DNA of 24,633 nt, taken from Sphingomonadales bacterium (GTDB lineage: Bacteria; Pseudomonadota; Alphaproteobacteria; Sphingomonadales; Sphingomonadaceae). Numbering within the stretch: position 1 is the first letter of the stretch; each line of letters starts with the position of its first letter. Made by a program: the position numbers and the translations under genes. This document shows positions 1 to 8,041 of the stretch, piece by piece. The stretch spans positions 1 through 24,633 of the forward strand of contig JAIYAA010000160.1 of the NCBI GenBank assembly GCA_027489295.1. The letters run 5' to 3'. The notes under the pieces were generated by a model, which was given only the letters and a program-made list of their open reading frames with translations, made no database searches and was not told the DNA's origin.

Positions 1-1125
1 GTGAGCAGCTTCAAGCATTTGTTCCAGCGGTCGCTGGCCGCCGCCCCCGACCGGCTGCACTTCGCCGCGCACAGCCACCACCTCTGGCCCGACGCCTCGT
101 GGCTCGGCCAGCAGGCGGCATGGGACGATGCCGCGCGGCTCGCCGACCGCAAATGGGGCCGGGTGATGGACGAGATCTGGCCCGCAGCCCAGGCCCATGT
201 CGCCGCCGAGCTGCACCTGCCCGATCCCTCGACCGTGATATTCGCGTCGAACACCCATGACTTGCTGCTGCGGATCGTCTCGGCGATGGCGCCGCGACGG
301 CCGCTGCGCATCCTCGCCACCGACGGCGAGTTCCACAGCTTCCGCCGCCAGTCGCTGCGCTGGGAGGAAGCGGGCACGGCGGTGGTCACGCGCGTGCCGA
401 TGGGCGAGATCGTCGCCACTGCGCAAGGCGGCGGCTTCGACCTGATCGTGGCGAGCCATGTCCAGTTCGGCACCGGGCATATCTTCGACGGCGTCGCCAA
501 CCTCGCGGCGCTCGCGCGGCCCGAGGGGCCGTGGGTGCTGATCGACGGCTATCACGGCTTCATGGCCGTCGAGACCGACCTGTCGGCGGTGGCCGATCGG
601 GTGTTCTACGTTGCGGGGGGCTATAAATACGCGATGTCGGGCGAAGGCGTCGGCTTCCTCCACGCGCCCCCCGGCTTCGGCCCGCGCCCGGAGATCACCG
701 GCTGGTATGCCGAATTCGAGGACTTGGCGCTGCCGCCGGGGCAGATCGGCTATGCGTCCGATGCGCGGCGCTATCTGGGGGCGACCTTCGATCCGTCGGG
801 GCTCTACCGCTTCGTCGCGGTGCGCGAGATGCTGGCGCGCGAGGGGCTGACCACCGCCGCGATCAACGCCCATGTCGCGCCGCTTCGGATGCAGTTGCTC
901 GACGGCTTCCCGCTCCAGGCCGAGTGGATCAACGCTGCCCAACCGCATGCGCCGCAAGCCCGGTTCCTGGCGCTGCGCAGTCCGCACGCGGCGGCGTGGC
1001 AGGCGGCACTGCTGGAGGACGAGATCGTCACCGACGTGCGCGGCGACGTGCTGCGGATCGGGCTCGGCCTCTACCAAGACGTGCGCGACGTGACGAAGTT
1101 GCGCGAGGCGCTGGCCCGGCTCTGA
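1..1125 (+). CDS. Kynureninase-like PLP-dependent (aminotransferase class V fold) protein
   Basis: A 374-residue protein with the look of a fold-type I PLP enzyme of the class V aminotransferase/kynureninase group. The likely Schiff-base lysine is Lys209 in the segment VAGGYKYAMSGEG, and the Asp that would contact the pyridine nitrogen is Asp182 in VLIDGYHG; His185 nearby fits the kynureninase-type D-x-x-H pattern. By family knowledge it would cleave kynurenine or act on a related amino acid, but it is shorter than typical kynureninase (about 410-420 residues), so true substrate is uncertain. The frame opens with GTG at the first base of the window; the ribosome binding site and any further upstream start cannot be seen. 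It converges on the CoA-binding gene with no base between the two stop codons. No other tryptophan catabolism gene is visible in the window. Confidence 0.75.
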   Translation: MSSFKHLFQRSLAAAPDRLHFAAHSHHLWPDASWLGQQAAWDDAARLADRKWGRVMDEIWPAAQAHVAAELHLPDPSTVIFASNTHDLLLRIVSAMAPRRPLRILATDGEFHSFRRQSLRWEEAGTAVVTRVPMGEIVATAQGGGFDLIVASHVQFGTGHIFDGVANLAALARPEGPWVLIDGYHGFMAVETDLSAVADRVFYVAGGYKYAMSGEGVGFLHAPPGFGPRPEITGWYAEFEDLALPPGQIGYASDARRYLGATFDPSGLYRFVAVREMLAREGLTTAAINAHVAPLRMQLLDGFPLQAEWINAAQPHAPQARFLALRSPHAAAWQAALLEDEIVTDVRGDVLRIGLGLYQDVRDVTKLREALARL

Positions 1126-1560
1126 TCAGGCGGTGGCGAGCGGGGCGAGGCCCAGGCGGCGGATCTCGATCGCGGGGCAGCGGTCCATCACCACCTTGAG
1201 CCCGGCCGCTTCGGCGCGCGCCGCCGCGGCGTGGTCGACCACGTCGAGCTGCATCCACACCGCCTTGGCACCCGCCGCGATCGCGGCATCGACCACCGCG
1301 CCGGCATCTTCAGACTTGCGGAAGATATCGACGATATCGATCGGCACGCCGATCTGGTCGAGATCGCGAAAGACGAATTCGCCGTAGATATGCTCGCCGG
1401 TAATGCGCGGATTGACCGGGATCACCCGATAGCCATGCCGCTGCAACAGCAGCATCACCCCATTGCTGGGACGATTGGGGCGATCGGACGCGCCGACCAT
1501 CGCAATGGTGCGCGTTTCCTCCAGTAGAGTGCGGATGTCTTCGTCACGCGTAAGCGGCAT
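1126..1560 (-). CDS. CoA-binding protein (YccU-like, Rossmann fold)
   Basis: A 144-residue protein that matches the small CoA_binding family (YccU-like): an N-terminal nucleotide-binding strand-loop with [15 protein letters not shown] at about residues 18-32, then [15 protein letters not shown] and KAVWMQL segments in the order usual for the family, and a conserved Cys in [10 protein letters not shown] near the C-terminus. The family binds CoA or an acyl-CoA like the domain of succinyl-CoA synthetase; the physiological role is not established. The ATG at 1560 is 3 bases after the stop of the upstream Mrp/ApbC gene, and its ribosome binding site (AGAGGTG) lies inside the last codons of that gene, so the two are probably co-transcribed and translationally coupled. 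Confidence 0.85.
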   Translation of the reverse strand: MPLTRDEDIRTLLEETRTIAMVGASDRPNRPSNGVMLLLQRHGYRVIPVNPRITGEHIYGEFVFRDLDQIGVPIDIVDIFRKSEDAGAVVDAAIAAGAKAVWMQLDVVDHAAAARAEAAGLKVVMDRCPAIEIRRLGLAPLATA

Positions 1561-1563
1561 GCA

Positions 1564-2520
1564 TCACCTCTTTAGCCACTCATAGACGGAATCGGCCAGT
1601 CCGCCAAATACTGCGGAAGACTCCGTATCCCCGGCCGCCGGCGGCGTTCCTGCATCCGATGCCGCGCGGATCGCCATCGCCAGCGGGATGCGGCCGAGAA
1701 ACGGGATGCCGAGCGTGCCCGCCGCCATCTCCGCCCCGCCGCTGCCGAACGGATCGGAGAGGCCGCCGCAATGCGGGCAGCAATAGCCGGCCATGTTCTC
1801 AATCAGCCCGACGATCGGCACCCCGGCCTTGTTGAACAGGTCGATCGCGCGGGTGGCATCGATCAGCGCGAGGTCCTGCGGGGTGGAGACGATCACCGCG
1901 CCCGACGGCTTGTGCTTCTGGATCATCGTCAGCTGGACGTCGCCGGTTCCCGGCGGCAGATCGAGCACCAGCAGCTCGGTATCGCCCCAATCGGCGTCGA
2001 CCATCTGGCCGAGCGCCCCACCCGCCATGGGCCCGCGCCAGGCGATCGCCTGCCCCTCGGCGACGAGGCCGCCCATCGACAGCATCTTGAGCCCGAACGG
2101 GGTTTCGATCGGCAGCAATACTTTGTCACGCGCCTGCGGCTTCACGCCCTCGACGCCCAGCAACTTGGGCTGCGAGGGGCCGTAAATATCGGCATCGACC
2201 AGCCCGACCTTGAGTCCGCGCCGGGCGAGCGCGATCGCGAGATTGGCGGCGACGGTGGACTTGCCCACCCCGCCCTTGCCGCTGGCGACGGCGAGGATGC
2301 GGCGGGTGCGGCGCTCGCTGGTGAGAAGAATGCGCACTTCCGCCACGCCCGGCAGCGCGGCGGCGGCGCTGCGCACTTCGGCTTCCAGCGCGTCGCGGGT
2401 CTCGGGCGCGAGGCCGGTCACGTCGAGCACGACGCTGGCGCGGACGCCTTCCAGCCGCACCGTAGCGCGGCCGGCGGAAACGGGGGCGAGAGCGGCGGTA
2501 AGGTCCTGCGGTTCAGTCAT
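1564..2520 (-). CDS. apbC: Mrp/NBP35 (ApbC) family iron-sulfur carrier ATPase
   Basis: A 318-residue P-loop ATPase that by family knowledge binds and transfers Fe-S clusters to apoproteins in the cytoplasm. Visible features are a short N-terminal DUF59/MIP18-like region (about residues 5-70), the deviant Walker A SGKGGVGKST at 80-89 with the signature Lys82 and P-loop Lys87, VDADIYGPSQP at 108-118, the Walker B-like LVLDLPPGTGD at 184-194, and the cluster-binding C-x2-C (Cys248, Cys251) in the motif ENMAGYCCPHCGG. I chose the ATG at 2520 (MTEPQ...) rather than an in-frame codon 36 bases upstream because the extra residues have no family resemblance. It is transcribed divergently from hflK with 71 bases between the start codons and leads into the CoA-binding gene. 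Confidence 0.92.
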   Translation of the reverse strand: MTEPQDLTAALAPVSAGRATVRLEGVRASVVLDVTGLAPETRDALEAEVRSAAAALPGVAEVRILLTSERRTRRILAVASGKGGVGKSTVAANLAIALARRGLKVGLVDADIYGPSQPKLLGVEGVKPQARDKVLLPIETPFGLKMLSMGGLVAEGQAIAWRGPMAGGALGQMVDADWGDTELLVLDLPPGTGDVQLTMIQKHKPSGAVIVSTPQDLALIDATRAIDLFNKAGVPIVGLIENMAGYCCPHCGGLSDPFGSGGAEMAAGTLGIPFLGRIPLAMAIRAASDAGTPPAAGDTESSAVFGGLADSVYEWLKR

Positions 2521-2591
2521 GCCGCGGCACATAGGTACACAATCGTCCGACGCCACTGTAAATCCGCGTCGCCCTGCTTATAAAGGTCAGC

Positions 2592-3674
2592 ATGGTGAAT
2601 AGTTCTGGCCGCGACGCGCTGTCCGGCACCTTCCACAACGAGGCGCCCAAAAGCCCCTGGGGCAGCGGCTCGGATAAGGGCGAGGGCAGCAGCGGCGGTC
2701 CGCGCAACCCCTGGTCCGTCCCGCCCGAGGGACGCCGCAGCCGGCCCGCCGGCTCGCCGAGCGCGCTCGACGAACTGTGGCGTCGCGCCCGCAGCGGCGG
2801 TGGCGGCGGCCTGCCCGGCGTGCCGACCGGCGCCCGGCTGTGGCTGCTGATCCTCGCGGGCCTGATCGCGGTGTGGGTGCTCTACACGTCGATCCATCCG
2901 ATCGGCCCGCGCGAGAAGGGTGTCGTCACCTTCCTCGGCCGCTATTCGGGCACGCTCGATCCGGGCATCCAGTTCACCCTGCCCGCGCCGTTCCAGCTGG
3001 TCGACGTGGTCGATGTCGGCAACATCCGCACCGAAAATTTCCCGAACAGCGGCGAGAATCTGATGCTGACCGGCGATCAGAACATCGTCGATCTTGCCTA
3101 TTCGGTCCGCTGGGACATCCGCAGCGCCTCCGACTATGTGTTCCAGATCGCCGATCCGCGCGAAACGGTGCGCGCGACCGCCGAGAGCGCGATGCGCGCA
3201 GTGATCGCCAACACCACGCTCAACGAGGCGATCGGCGAGGGCCGCTCGAAGATCGAGGCCGAGGCCCAGGTCGCGATGCAGAAGATCCTCGACGAATATG
3301 GCTCGGGCATCCGCATCCAGGGCGTCGCCATCCAGAAGGCCGCGGCCCCCAGCCAGGTGGACGACGCCTTCAAGGCCGTCACCGCCGCGCAGCAGGAAGC
3401 CGAATCGAACCGCAACAACGCCAATGCCTATGCGCAGCGCGTGATCGCAGCGGCGCAGGGCGAGGCGGCCGAGTTCGACAAGATCTACGAACAGTACAAG
3501 CTGGCACCCGAGGTGACCAAGCGTCGGCTCTACTACGAGACCATGGAGGCCGTGCTGGCCAACACCAACAAGACGATCGTCGAGGCGCCGGGCGTGAACA
3601 GCTATCTGCCGCTGCCGGCGCTGCGCCGGGGCAGTGCGCCCGCCGATGCGCAGGACAAGGGAGGCGCCAAGTGA
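2592..3674 (+). CDS. hflK: FtsH protease modulator HflK
   Basis: A 360-residue SPFH/prohibitin-family membrane protein. It has a Gly/Pro/Ser-rich cytoplasmic N-terminus (about residues 1-75), one transmembrane helix at about 82-99, then the periplasmic SPFH domain starting at PREKGVVTFLGRYSG, followed by a long Ala/Glu/Gln-rich helix (about 250-320). By family knowledge HflK forms a large cage with HflC around the membrane protease FtsH and restrains it. The stop overlaps the hflC start in the tetranucleotide GTGA, a sign of coupled translation and 1:1 production. The ATG at 2592 is preceded by AAAGG at a spacing of about 6. Length and layout are normal for the family. Confidence 0.95.
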   Translation: MVNSSGRDALSGTFHNEAPKSPWGSGSDKGEGSSGGPRNPWSVPPEGRRSRPAGSPSALDELWRRARSGGGGGLPGVPTGARLWLLILAGLIAVWVLYTSIHPIGPREKGVVTFLGRYSGTLDPGIQFTLPAPFQLVDVVDVGNIRTENFPNSGENLMLTGDQNIVDLAYSVRWDIRSASDYVFQIADPRETVRATAESAMRAVIANTTLNEAIGEGRSKIEAEAQVAMQKILDEYGSGIRIQGVAIQKAAAPSQVDDAFKAVTAAQQEAESNRNNANAYAQRVIAAAQGEAAEFDKIYEQYKLAPEVTKRRLYYETMEAVLANTNKTIVEAPGVNSYLPLPALRRGSAPADAQDKGGAK

Positions 3675-4522
3675 TCGCCTGGGTACGCAACCCGATCGCG
3701 CTCGTCGTCGGCGTCATCGTCGTGCTGATCGTGCTGATGAGCACGGTGGCGATCGTGCCGGAGACCAAGCAGGTCGTCGTCCTCCGACTGGAAAAGCCGT
3801 ACCGCACGGTCAACGCCTATCGGACCGGCGAGAATTTCGGCCGCACCAACGCCGGTCCCGTGTTCCGCATCCCGTTCATGGATCGGCTGGTATGGGTCGA
3901 CAAGCGCGTGCTGGATGTCGACTTGCCCGATGAGCCCGTGCTTTCGACCGACCAGCTGCGGCTCGAGATCGACGCCTATGCGCGCTATCGCATCACCGAT
4001 CCGCTGCGGATGGTGGTGACGGTCGGCACCGAGGAACGGCTGCGCGACCAGCTCCAGCCGCTGCTGCGCTCGTCGCTGCGCAACGAGTTGGGCAAGCGCC
4101 GCTCCAGCACGCTGCTCAGCCCGGAGCGCGGGCAGGTGATGGATAATGTCCAGACCTCGCTGCAGAAGCTGGCCAGCCAATATGGCGTGCAGATCGTCGA
4201 CGTCCGCATCAAGCAGACCGAGCTGCCCTCGGGCTCGCCGCTGACCAGCGCGCTGACCCGCATGGCGACGGCGCGCAGCCAGGAAGCCGAGACGATCAAG
4301 GCGCAGGGCCTCAAGGACGCCCAGATCATCCGGGCCAGCGCCTCGGCGCAGGCGGCGCAGATCTATGCCGCGGCGTTCAACAAGGATCCGCAATTCTACG
4401 ATTTCTACCGGGCGATGCAGTCGTATCGCACGACCTTCCTCAGCCCCGACGCCAAGGGCGAGAGCCAGATCATCCTTTCGCCGAACAATGCGTATTTGCG
4501 GGAATTCACCGGGCAACGATGA
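3671..4522 (+). CDS. hflC: FtsH protease modulator HflC
   Basis: A 283-residue SPFH-domain partner of HflK. An N-terminal transmembrane helix (about residues 8-28) is followed by IVPETKQVVVLRLEKP, the start of the SPFH domain, and by the family segments VDKRVLDVDLP, DAYARYRITDP and RIKQTELP; the C-terminal half is a long helix ending with FYDFYRAMQSYR, typical of HflC. The start is the GTG at 3671, which overlaps the hflK stop; the reading frame continues open upstream, but that part is an out-of-frame shadow of hflK. Downstream comes degP, so the order hflK-hflC-degP joins membrane and periplasmic proteolysis. Confidence 0.94.
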   Translation: MIAWVRNPIALVVGVIVVLIVLMSTVAIVPETKQVVVLRLEKPYRTVNAYRTGENFGRTNAGPVFRIPFMDRLVWVDKRVLDVDLPDEPVLSTDQLRLEIDAYARYRITDPLRMVVTVGTEERLRDQLQPLLRSSLRNELGKRRSSTLLSPERGQVMDNVQTSLQKLASQYGVQIVDVRIKQTELPSGSPLTSALTRMATARSQEAETIKAQGLKDAQIIRASASAQAAQIYAAAFNKDPQFYDFYRAMQSYRTTFLSPDAKGESQIILSPNNAYLREFTGQR

Positions 4523-4594
4523 TCCTGTCCGGCCGTTCATATTCAAATCAGGTTCAGCCGCGCGGGCTAGAAGCGCGGTGTGAGACGAATACCA

Positions 4595-4610
4595 TTCCTT
4601 TCGAGAGGAA
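4595..4610 (+). promoter_or_regulatory. Hairpin enclosing the degP Shine-Dalgarno
   Basis: The bases TTCCTT (4595-4600), TCGA (4601-4604) and GAGGAA (4605-4610) can form a 6-bp stem, including one U-G pair, closed by a 4-base loop. The right arm is the ribosome binding site for the GTG at 4619. A short, weak stem of this kind over the Shine-Dalgarno is how fourU-like RNA thermometers work, which would suit a DegP protease. The pairing is seen in the sequence; the function is inference. Confidence 0.4.
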
Positions 4611-4618
4611 ATGACCCC

Positions 4619-6133
4619 GTGCGTTACGCCTACGCCTTGACTACCGCGATCCTGCTGGGTGGCGCTGCCACCGCGCTCTCGCTCAACCAGCCGGCCGGCG
4701 CGCAGACCGCGCAGAACGAGCCCGGCACCATCCAGGCGGTGGCCCCCAAGGCCGGCGCGCCGATGAGCTTCGCCGATCTGGTCGCCCGTCTCCAGCCGGC
4801 GGTCGTCAACATCTCGACCACGCAGCGCGTGAAGGTGAATGCCAATCCGTTCGCCGGCACGCCGTTCGAAATGTTCGGCGGCGGCCAGGGCCAGTCAGTG
4901 ACGCGCGAGGCGCAGTCGCTCGGCTCGGGCTTCGTCATTTCGGCCGACGGCTATGTCGTCACCAACAACCATGTGATCTCGGCCGGTGCGCAGGGCGCGG
5001 TGGTCGAATCGATCACCGTCACGCTCTCCGACGGGCGCGACTTCAAGGCCAAGCTGATCGGCCATGACGCGCAGTCGGACCTGGCGGTGCTCAAGATCGA
5101 CGGCACCGCGCTGCCCTTCGTCAAGTTCGGCGATTCGGGCCGCGCCCGCGTCGGCGACTGGATCCTGGCGATCGGCAACCCGTTCGGCCTGGGCGGCACC
5201 GTCACCGCCGGCATCATCTCGGCGACGCACCGCGTGACCGGCACCGGCGCCTATGATCGCTTCATCCAGACCGACGCCTCGATCAACCGCGGCAATTCGG
5301 GCGGCCCGATGTTCGATCTCAACGGCAACGTGATCGGCATCAACTCGCAGATCCTGTCGCCCACCGGCGGCAATGTCGGCATCGGCTTCGCGATCCCGGC
5401 CGAGGAAGCCAAGCCGATCATCGACAAGCTGATGCAGGGCCAGACGATTTCGCGCGGCTATCTTGGCATCGGCATGCAGGACCTTACCAAGGACCTCGCC
5501 GCCGGTTTCGGCCTGCCCTCCGATCGCGGCACGCTGGTCGCGCGCGTCGAGCCCGGCCAGCCGGCAGAGAAGGCGGGGATCAAGCAGGGCGACGTGATCG
5601 TCAAGGTCAACGGCAAGGACGTGACGCCCGAGCAGACCCTGTCCTACATCGTCGCCAACGTCAGCCCGGGCACCCGCATTCCGGTGGAGCTGATCCGCGA
5701 CGGGAAGCGCCAGACGGTGACCGTGACGGTCGCCACCCGCCCGCCCGAGGAGCAGCTCGCCCAGTTCGATCCGAACGACCAGGACGGCGCGCAGGGCGAC
5801 GACGGCGACGACAGCAGCTCGCCGACCGGCGCGGCGGCGACGCTGGGCGTGGGCGTTACCCCGCTCACCCCGCAGATCGCGCGCCAGATCGGCGTCGATG
5901 CCTCGATGGGCGGTCTGGTGATCCTGGGCGTCAACCCGAGCAGCGATGCGGCGGGCAAGGGCTTGCAGCGCGGTGACGTGATCGTCTCGGCCAACCAGCA
6001 GCCGGTTCGCACCGGTGCCGATCTGAACAAGATCGTCGCCGCAGCCAAGGCTGCCGGCCGCAAGCAGATCATCCTGTTCGTGCAGCGCAAGAACGTCGGC
6101 AACTACATTCCCGTCGGCATCGCCGGCAACTGA
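4619..6133 (+). CDS. degP: Do-family periplasmic serine protease DegP/HtrA
   Basis: A 504-residue HtrA protease that degrades or chaperones misfolded proteins in the cell envelope. An N-terminal signal peptide (hydrophobic about residues 5-20, likely cleavage near AGAQT) precedes the trypsin-like domain with the catalytic triad His118 (TNNHV), Asp154 (SDLAVLKI) and Ser227 (GNSGGP). PDZ1 begins near Tyr281 (YLGIGMQDL), an acidic linker spans about 383-400, and PDZ2 runs from about 408 to the end. I chose the GTG at 4619 because AGGAA lies 8 bases upstream and the protein then starts directly with a signal peptide; an in-frame GTG at 4580 would add 13 residues before it. It follows hflC by 96 bases and may be co-transcribed or have its own stress promoter; I see no convincing promoter. 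Confidence 0.95.
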   Translation: MRYAYALTTAILLGGAATALSLNQPAGAQTAQNEPGTIQAVAPKAGAPMSFADLVARLQPAVVNISTTQRVKVNANPFAGTPFEMFGGGQGQSVTREAQSLGSGFVISADGYVVTNNHVISAGAQGAVVESITVTLSDGRDFKAKLIGHDAQSDLAVLKIDGTALPFVKFGDSGRARVGDWILAIGNPFGLGGTVTAGIISATHRVTGTGAYDRFIQTDASINRGNSGGPMFDLNGNVIGINSQILSPTGGNVGIGFAIPAEEAKPIIDKLMQGQTISRGYLGIGMQDLTKDLAAGFGLPSDRGTLVARVEPGQPAEKAGIKQGDVIVKVNGKDVTPEQTLSYIVANVSPGTRIPVELIRDGKRQTVTVTVATRPPEEQLAQFDPNDQDGAQGDDGDDSSSPTGAAATLGVGVTPLTPQIARQIGVDASMGGLVILGVNPSSDAAGKGLQRGDVIVSANQQPVRTGADLNKIVAAAKAAGRKQIILFVQRKNVGNYIPVGIAGN

Positions 6134-6177
6134 TCGCCCGCAAAAGCGGCTGACCAGGGCCCGTTTCTTCCCTATGC

Positions 6178-6199
6178 CTGCTCCCCACAAGAGGAGCAG
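6178..6199 (+). promoter_or_regulatory. Hairpin enclosing the Shine-Dalgarno of the HerA-like gene
   Basis: CTGCTCC (6178-6184) is the exact reverse complement of GGAGCAG (6193-6199), with an 8-base loop. GGAG at 6193-6196 is the only good ribosome binding site for the ATG at 6203 (spacing 6), so it would be paired when the hairpin forms. Short dyads can arise by chance in high G+C DNA; a regulatory role is only inferred. Confidence 0.35.
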
Positions 6200-6202
6200 A
6201 GA

Positions 6203-7801
6203 ATGGCGGAAGAGACGGGCCTTTTCGTTGGCGCAGCCGGGGACACGCGGGTCGAACTGAACCTGCGCCGTGCCAATCGCCACGGGCTGATCGCCGGCGC
6301 TACCGGCACCGGCAAGACGGTGACGCTGCAGGGGCTGGCCGAGGGCTTCTCCACTGCTGGGGTCCCGGTGTTCGTGGCGGACGTGAAGGGCGATCTCGGC
6401 GGGCTCGGCATGGCCGGGTCGCCGCTCGCCAAGCCCCACGCCGCCTTCGCCGCCCGCGCGCAGGCGATCGGCGACAGCGACTGGCAGTACCGCGCGATGC
6501 CGGTGCAGCTGTGGGACCTGTTCGGCGAACAAGGCCACCCGATCCGCGCCACCGTCTCCGAAATGGGGCCACTGCTGCTCGCCCGGCTGATGGACCTGAA
6601 CGAGGTGCAGGAAGGCGTGCTGACGATCGCCTTCCACGTCGCCGACGCCGAGGGGCTGCTGCTGCTCGACCTCGACGATCTCCAGGCGATGCTTGCCCAC
6701 TGCGCCGAGCGGGCCGAGGAGCTGAGCACCACCTACGGCAATGTCTCGAAGCAGAGCGTCGGCGCGATCCAGCGCCAGCTGCTCCAGCTGCGGAGCCAGG
6801 GCGGCACCCATTTCTTCGGCGAGCCGGCGCTGAACATGCAGGACTTCCTCGCGCACGACGATACCGGTCGCGGCGTGATCAACATCCTCGCCGCCGACAA
6901 GCTGATGGCCAGCCCGCGGCTCTATGCCAGCTTCCTGCTCTGGCTGCTTTCCGAACTGTTCGAGACGCTCCCCGAGATCGGCGATCCCGACAAGCCGGTG
7001 CTGGTCTTCTTCTTCGACGAGGCGCACCTGCTGTTCGACGACGCCCCCAAGGCGCTGCTGGAAAAGATCGAGCAAGTCGTGCGGCTGATCCGCTCCAAGG
7101 GCGTCGGCGTCTATTTCGTCACGCAGAACCCGATCGACATTCCCGAGGATGTCGCCGCCCAGCTCGGCAACCGTATCCAGCACGCGCTGCGCGCCTTCAC
7201 CCCGCGCGACCAGAAGGCGATCCGTGCTGCCGCCGAGACGTTCCGGGCCAGCCCCGGGCTCGACGTGGCGACCGCGATCACCGAACTGGCGGTGGGCGAG
7301 GCACTTGTCTCGCTGCTCCAGGCGGATGGCTCGCCGGCGCCGGTAGCGCGCAGGCTGGTCCGCCCGCCCGCCTCGCGCGTCGGCCCGCTGGCAACGGAAG
7401 AGCGCAAGATCCTGATCGAAACCGATGCGATCGGCGCCAGATACGATGCGGCGATCGACCGCGAATCCGCCGAGGAGCTGATTGCCGCCAAGCGCGCCGA
7501 GGCGACCGCCGCCGCCGCCGAGGCCCAAGCCCGCGACGCCGCCGAAAAGGCCGCCGCCACCCAGGCCAAGGAAGATGCCCGCCGCGCCAAGGAGGAGGAG
7601 CGCGCCCGCATCGCCGCCGAGCGCGAGGCGGCCAACAATCCGCTCAACCGCGCGATTCGCTCCGCCACCCGCTCGGCATCGTCGGCCGCGGGCCGGGCGG
7701 TGGCGAACGAGGTCAGCAAGGCGGTGTTCGGCAGCAAGGGGGGCGGCGGCGTGCTCGGCCAGGTGGTGCGCGGGGTGCTCGGCGGACTGTTCCGCGGCTG
7801 A
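6203..7801 (+). CDS. HerA/YjgR-type (DUF853) P-loop ATPase
   Basis: A 532-residue protein of the YjgR/DUF853 family related to the HerA/FtsK DNA-pumping ATPases. It has Walker A GATGTGKT at 32-39 (Lys38), VFVADVKGDLGGL at 56-68, and the Walker B segment VLVFFFDEAHLLF with FDEAH at 271-275, followed by GVGVYFVTQNPIDIP and LGNRIQHALRAFTPRD typical of the family. An Ala/Glu/Lys-rich, probably coiled-coil stretch covers about 420-475, and the tail is Gly-rich. The cellular function of YjgR proteins is unknown; it is often called a putative helicase. The ATG at 6203 follows a GGAG site that sits in a hairpin. It lies 69 bases after degP on the same strand. Confidence 0.9.
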   Translation: MAEETGLFVGAAGDTRVELNLRRANRHGLIAGATGTGKTVTLQGLAEGFSTAGVPVFVADVKGDLGGLGMAGSPLAKPHAAFAARAQAIGDSDWQYRAMPVQLWDLFGEQGHPIRATVSEMGPLLLARLMDLNEVQEGVLTIAFHVADAEGLLLLDLDDLQAMLAHCAERAEELSTTYGNVSKQSVGAIQRQLLQLRSQGGTHFFGEPALNMQDFLAHDDTGRGVINILAADKLMASPRLYASFLLWLLSELFETLPEIGDPDKPVLVFFFDEAHLLFDDAPKALLEKIEQVVRLIRSKGVGVYFVTQNPIDIPEDVAAQLGNRIQHALRAFTPRDQKAIRAAAETFRASPGLDVATAITELAVGEALVSLLQADGSPAPVARRLVRPPASRVGPLATEERKILIETDAIGARYDAAIDRESAEELIAAKRAEATAAAAEAQARDAAEKAAATQAKEDARRAKEEERARIAAEREAANNPLNRAIRSATRSASSAAGRAVANEVSKAVFGSKGGGGVLGQVVRGVLGGLFRG

Positions 7802-8041
7802 CGTCGCATGACGCGGACATGACGCCGGCGCGTCGGCGCGACACCATGATTGACAGCGCCGCCGGGATCGCGCACCGGCGCCCTGGCCGCGATTGATCTT
7901 CGCGGCTGCAGCAAGAGGTTTTCAACGCAATGCCCAGCGACGGCAGTCGAAGTTTGGCGCCGCTGCGCGAGCGCGACCAGGGCTGAGTTCTCGCCCTCGT
8001 TTCGTCCCGCGCGCGGCGCCCGGCTCGAGACGAGGTAGTTC
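7802..8041 (+). other. Intergenic region and probable 5' leader before the ABC transporter genes
   Basis: The 240 bases between the HerA-like gene and the ABC permease contain no convincing gene. A small dyad, CGCCG/CGGCG, near 7822-7837 could mark the end of the upstream transcript but has no T run. A perfect TTGACA sits at 7850-7855 but no -10 element follows at the right distance. The 3' end carries a hairpin over the permease ribosome binding site. I did not recognise a known riboswitch. Confidence 0.5.
7995..8035 (+). promoter_or_regulatory. Hairpin enclosing the Shine-Dalgarno of the ABC permease gene
   Basis: CCTCGTTTCG (7995-8004) can pair over 10 positions, with one U-G pair, with CGAGACGAGG (8026-8035); the 21-base loop is itself very G+C rich. 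GAGG at 8032-8035 is the ribosome binding site for the ATG at 8042 (spacing 6). This is the strongest of the three Shine-Dalgarno hairpins here and could be the expression platform of a leader regulator or simply a brake on translation. The function is inference. Confidence 0.4.

Noticed and set aside
4558..4578. CCGCGC/GCGCGG stem after hflC as a possible terminator before degP.
   Set aside because: The stem is only 6 bp and no T run follows; it may be chance in this composition.
4895..7528. An 877-codon open frame on the - strand opposite degP and the HerA-like gene, with other long antisense frames such as 11893-13701 (-) and 22546-24066 (+).
   Set aside because: They lie opposite well-supported genes, have compositions rich in Arg, Ala, Gly, His and Asp with no domain or motif, and are expected by chance at this high G+C content.
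7850..7855. A perfect TTGACA -35 hexamer before the ABC transporter genes.
   Set aside because: At a spacing of 16-18 bases the sequence is CACCGG-like and G+C rich, so no -10 element supports a promoter.
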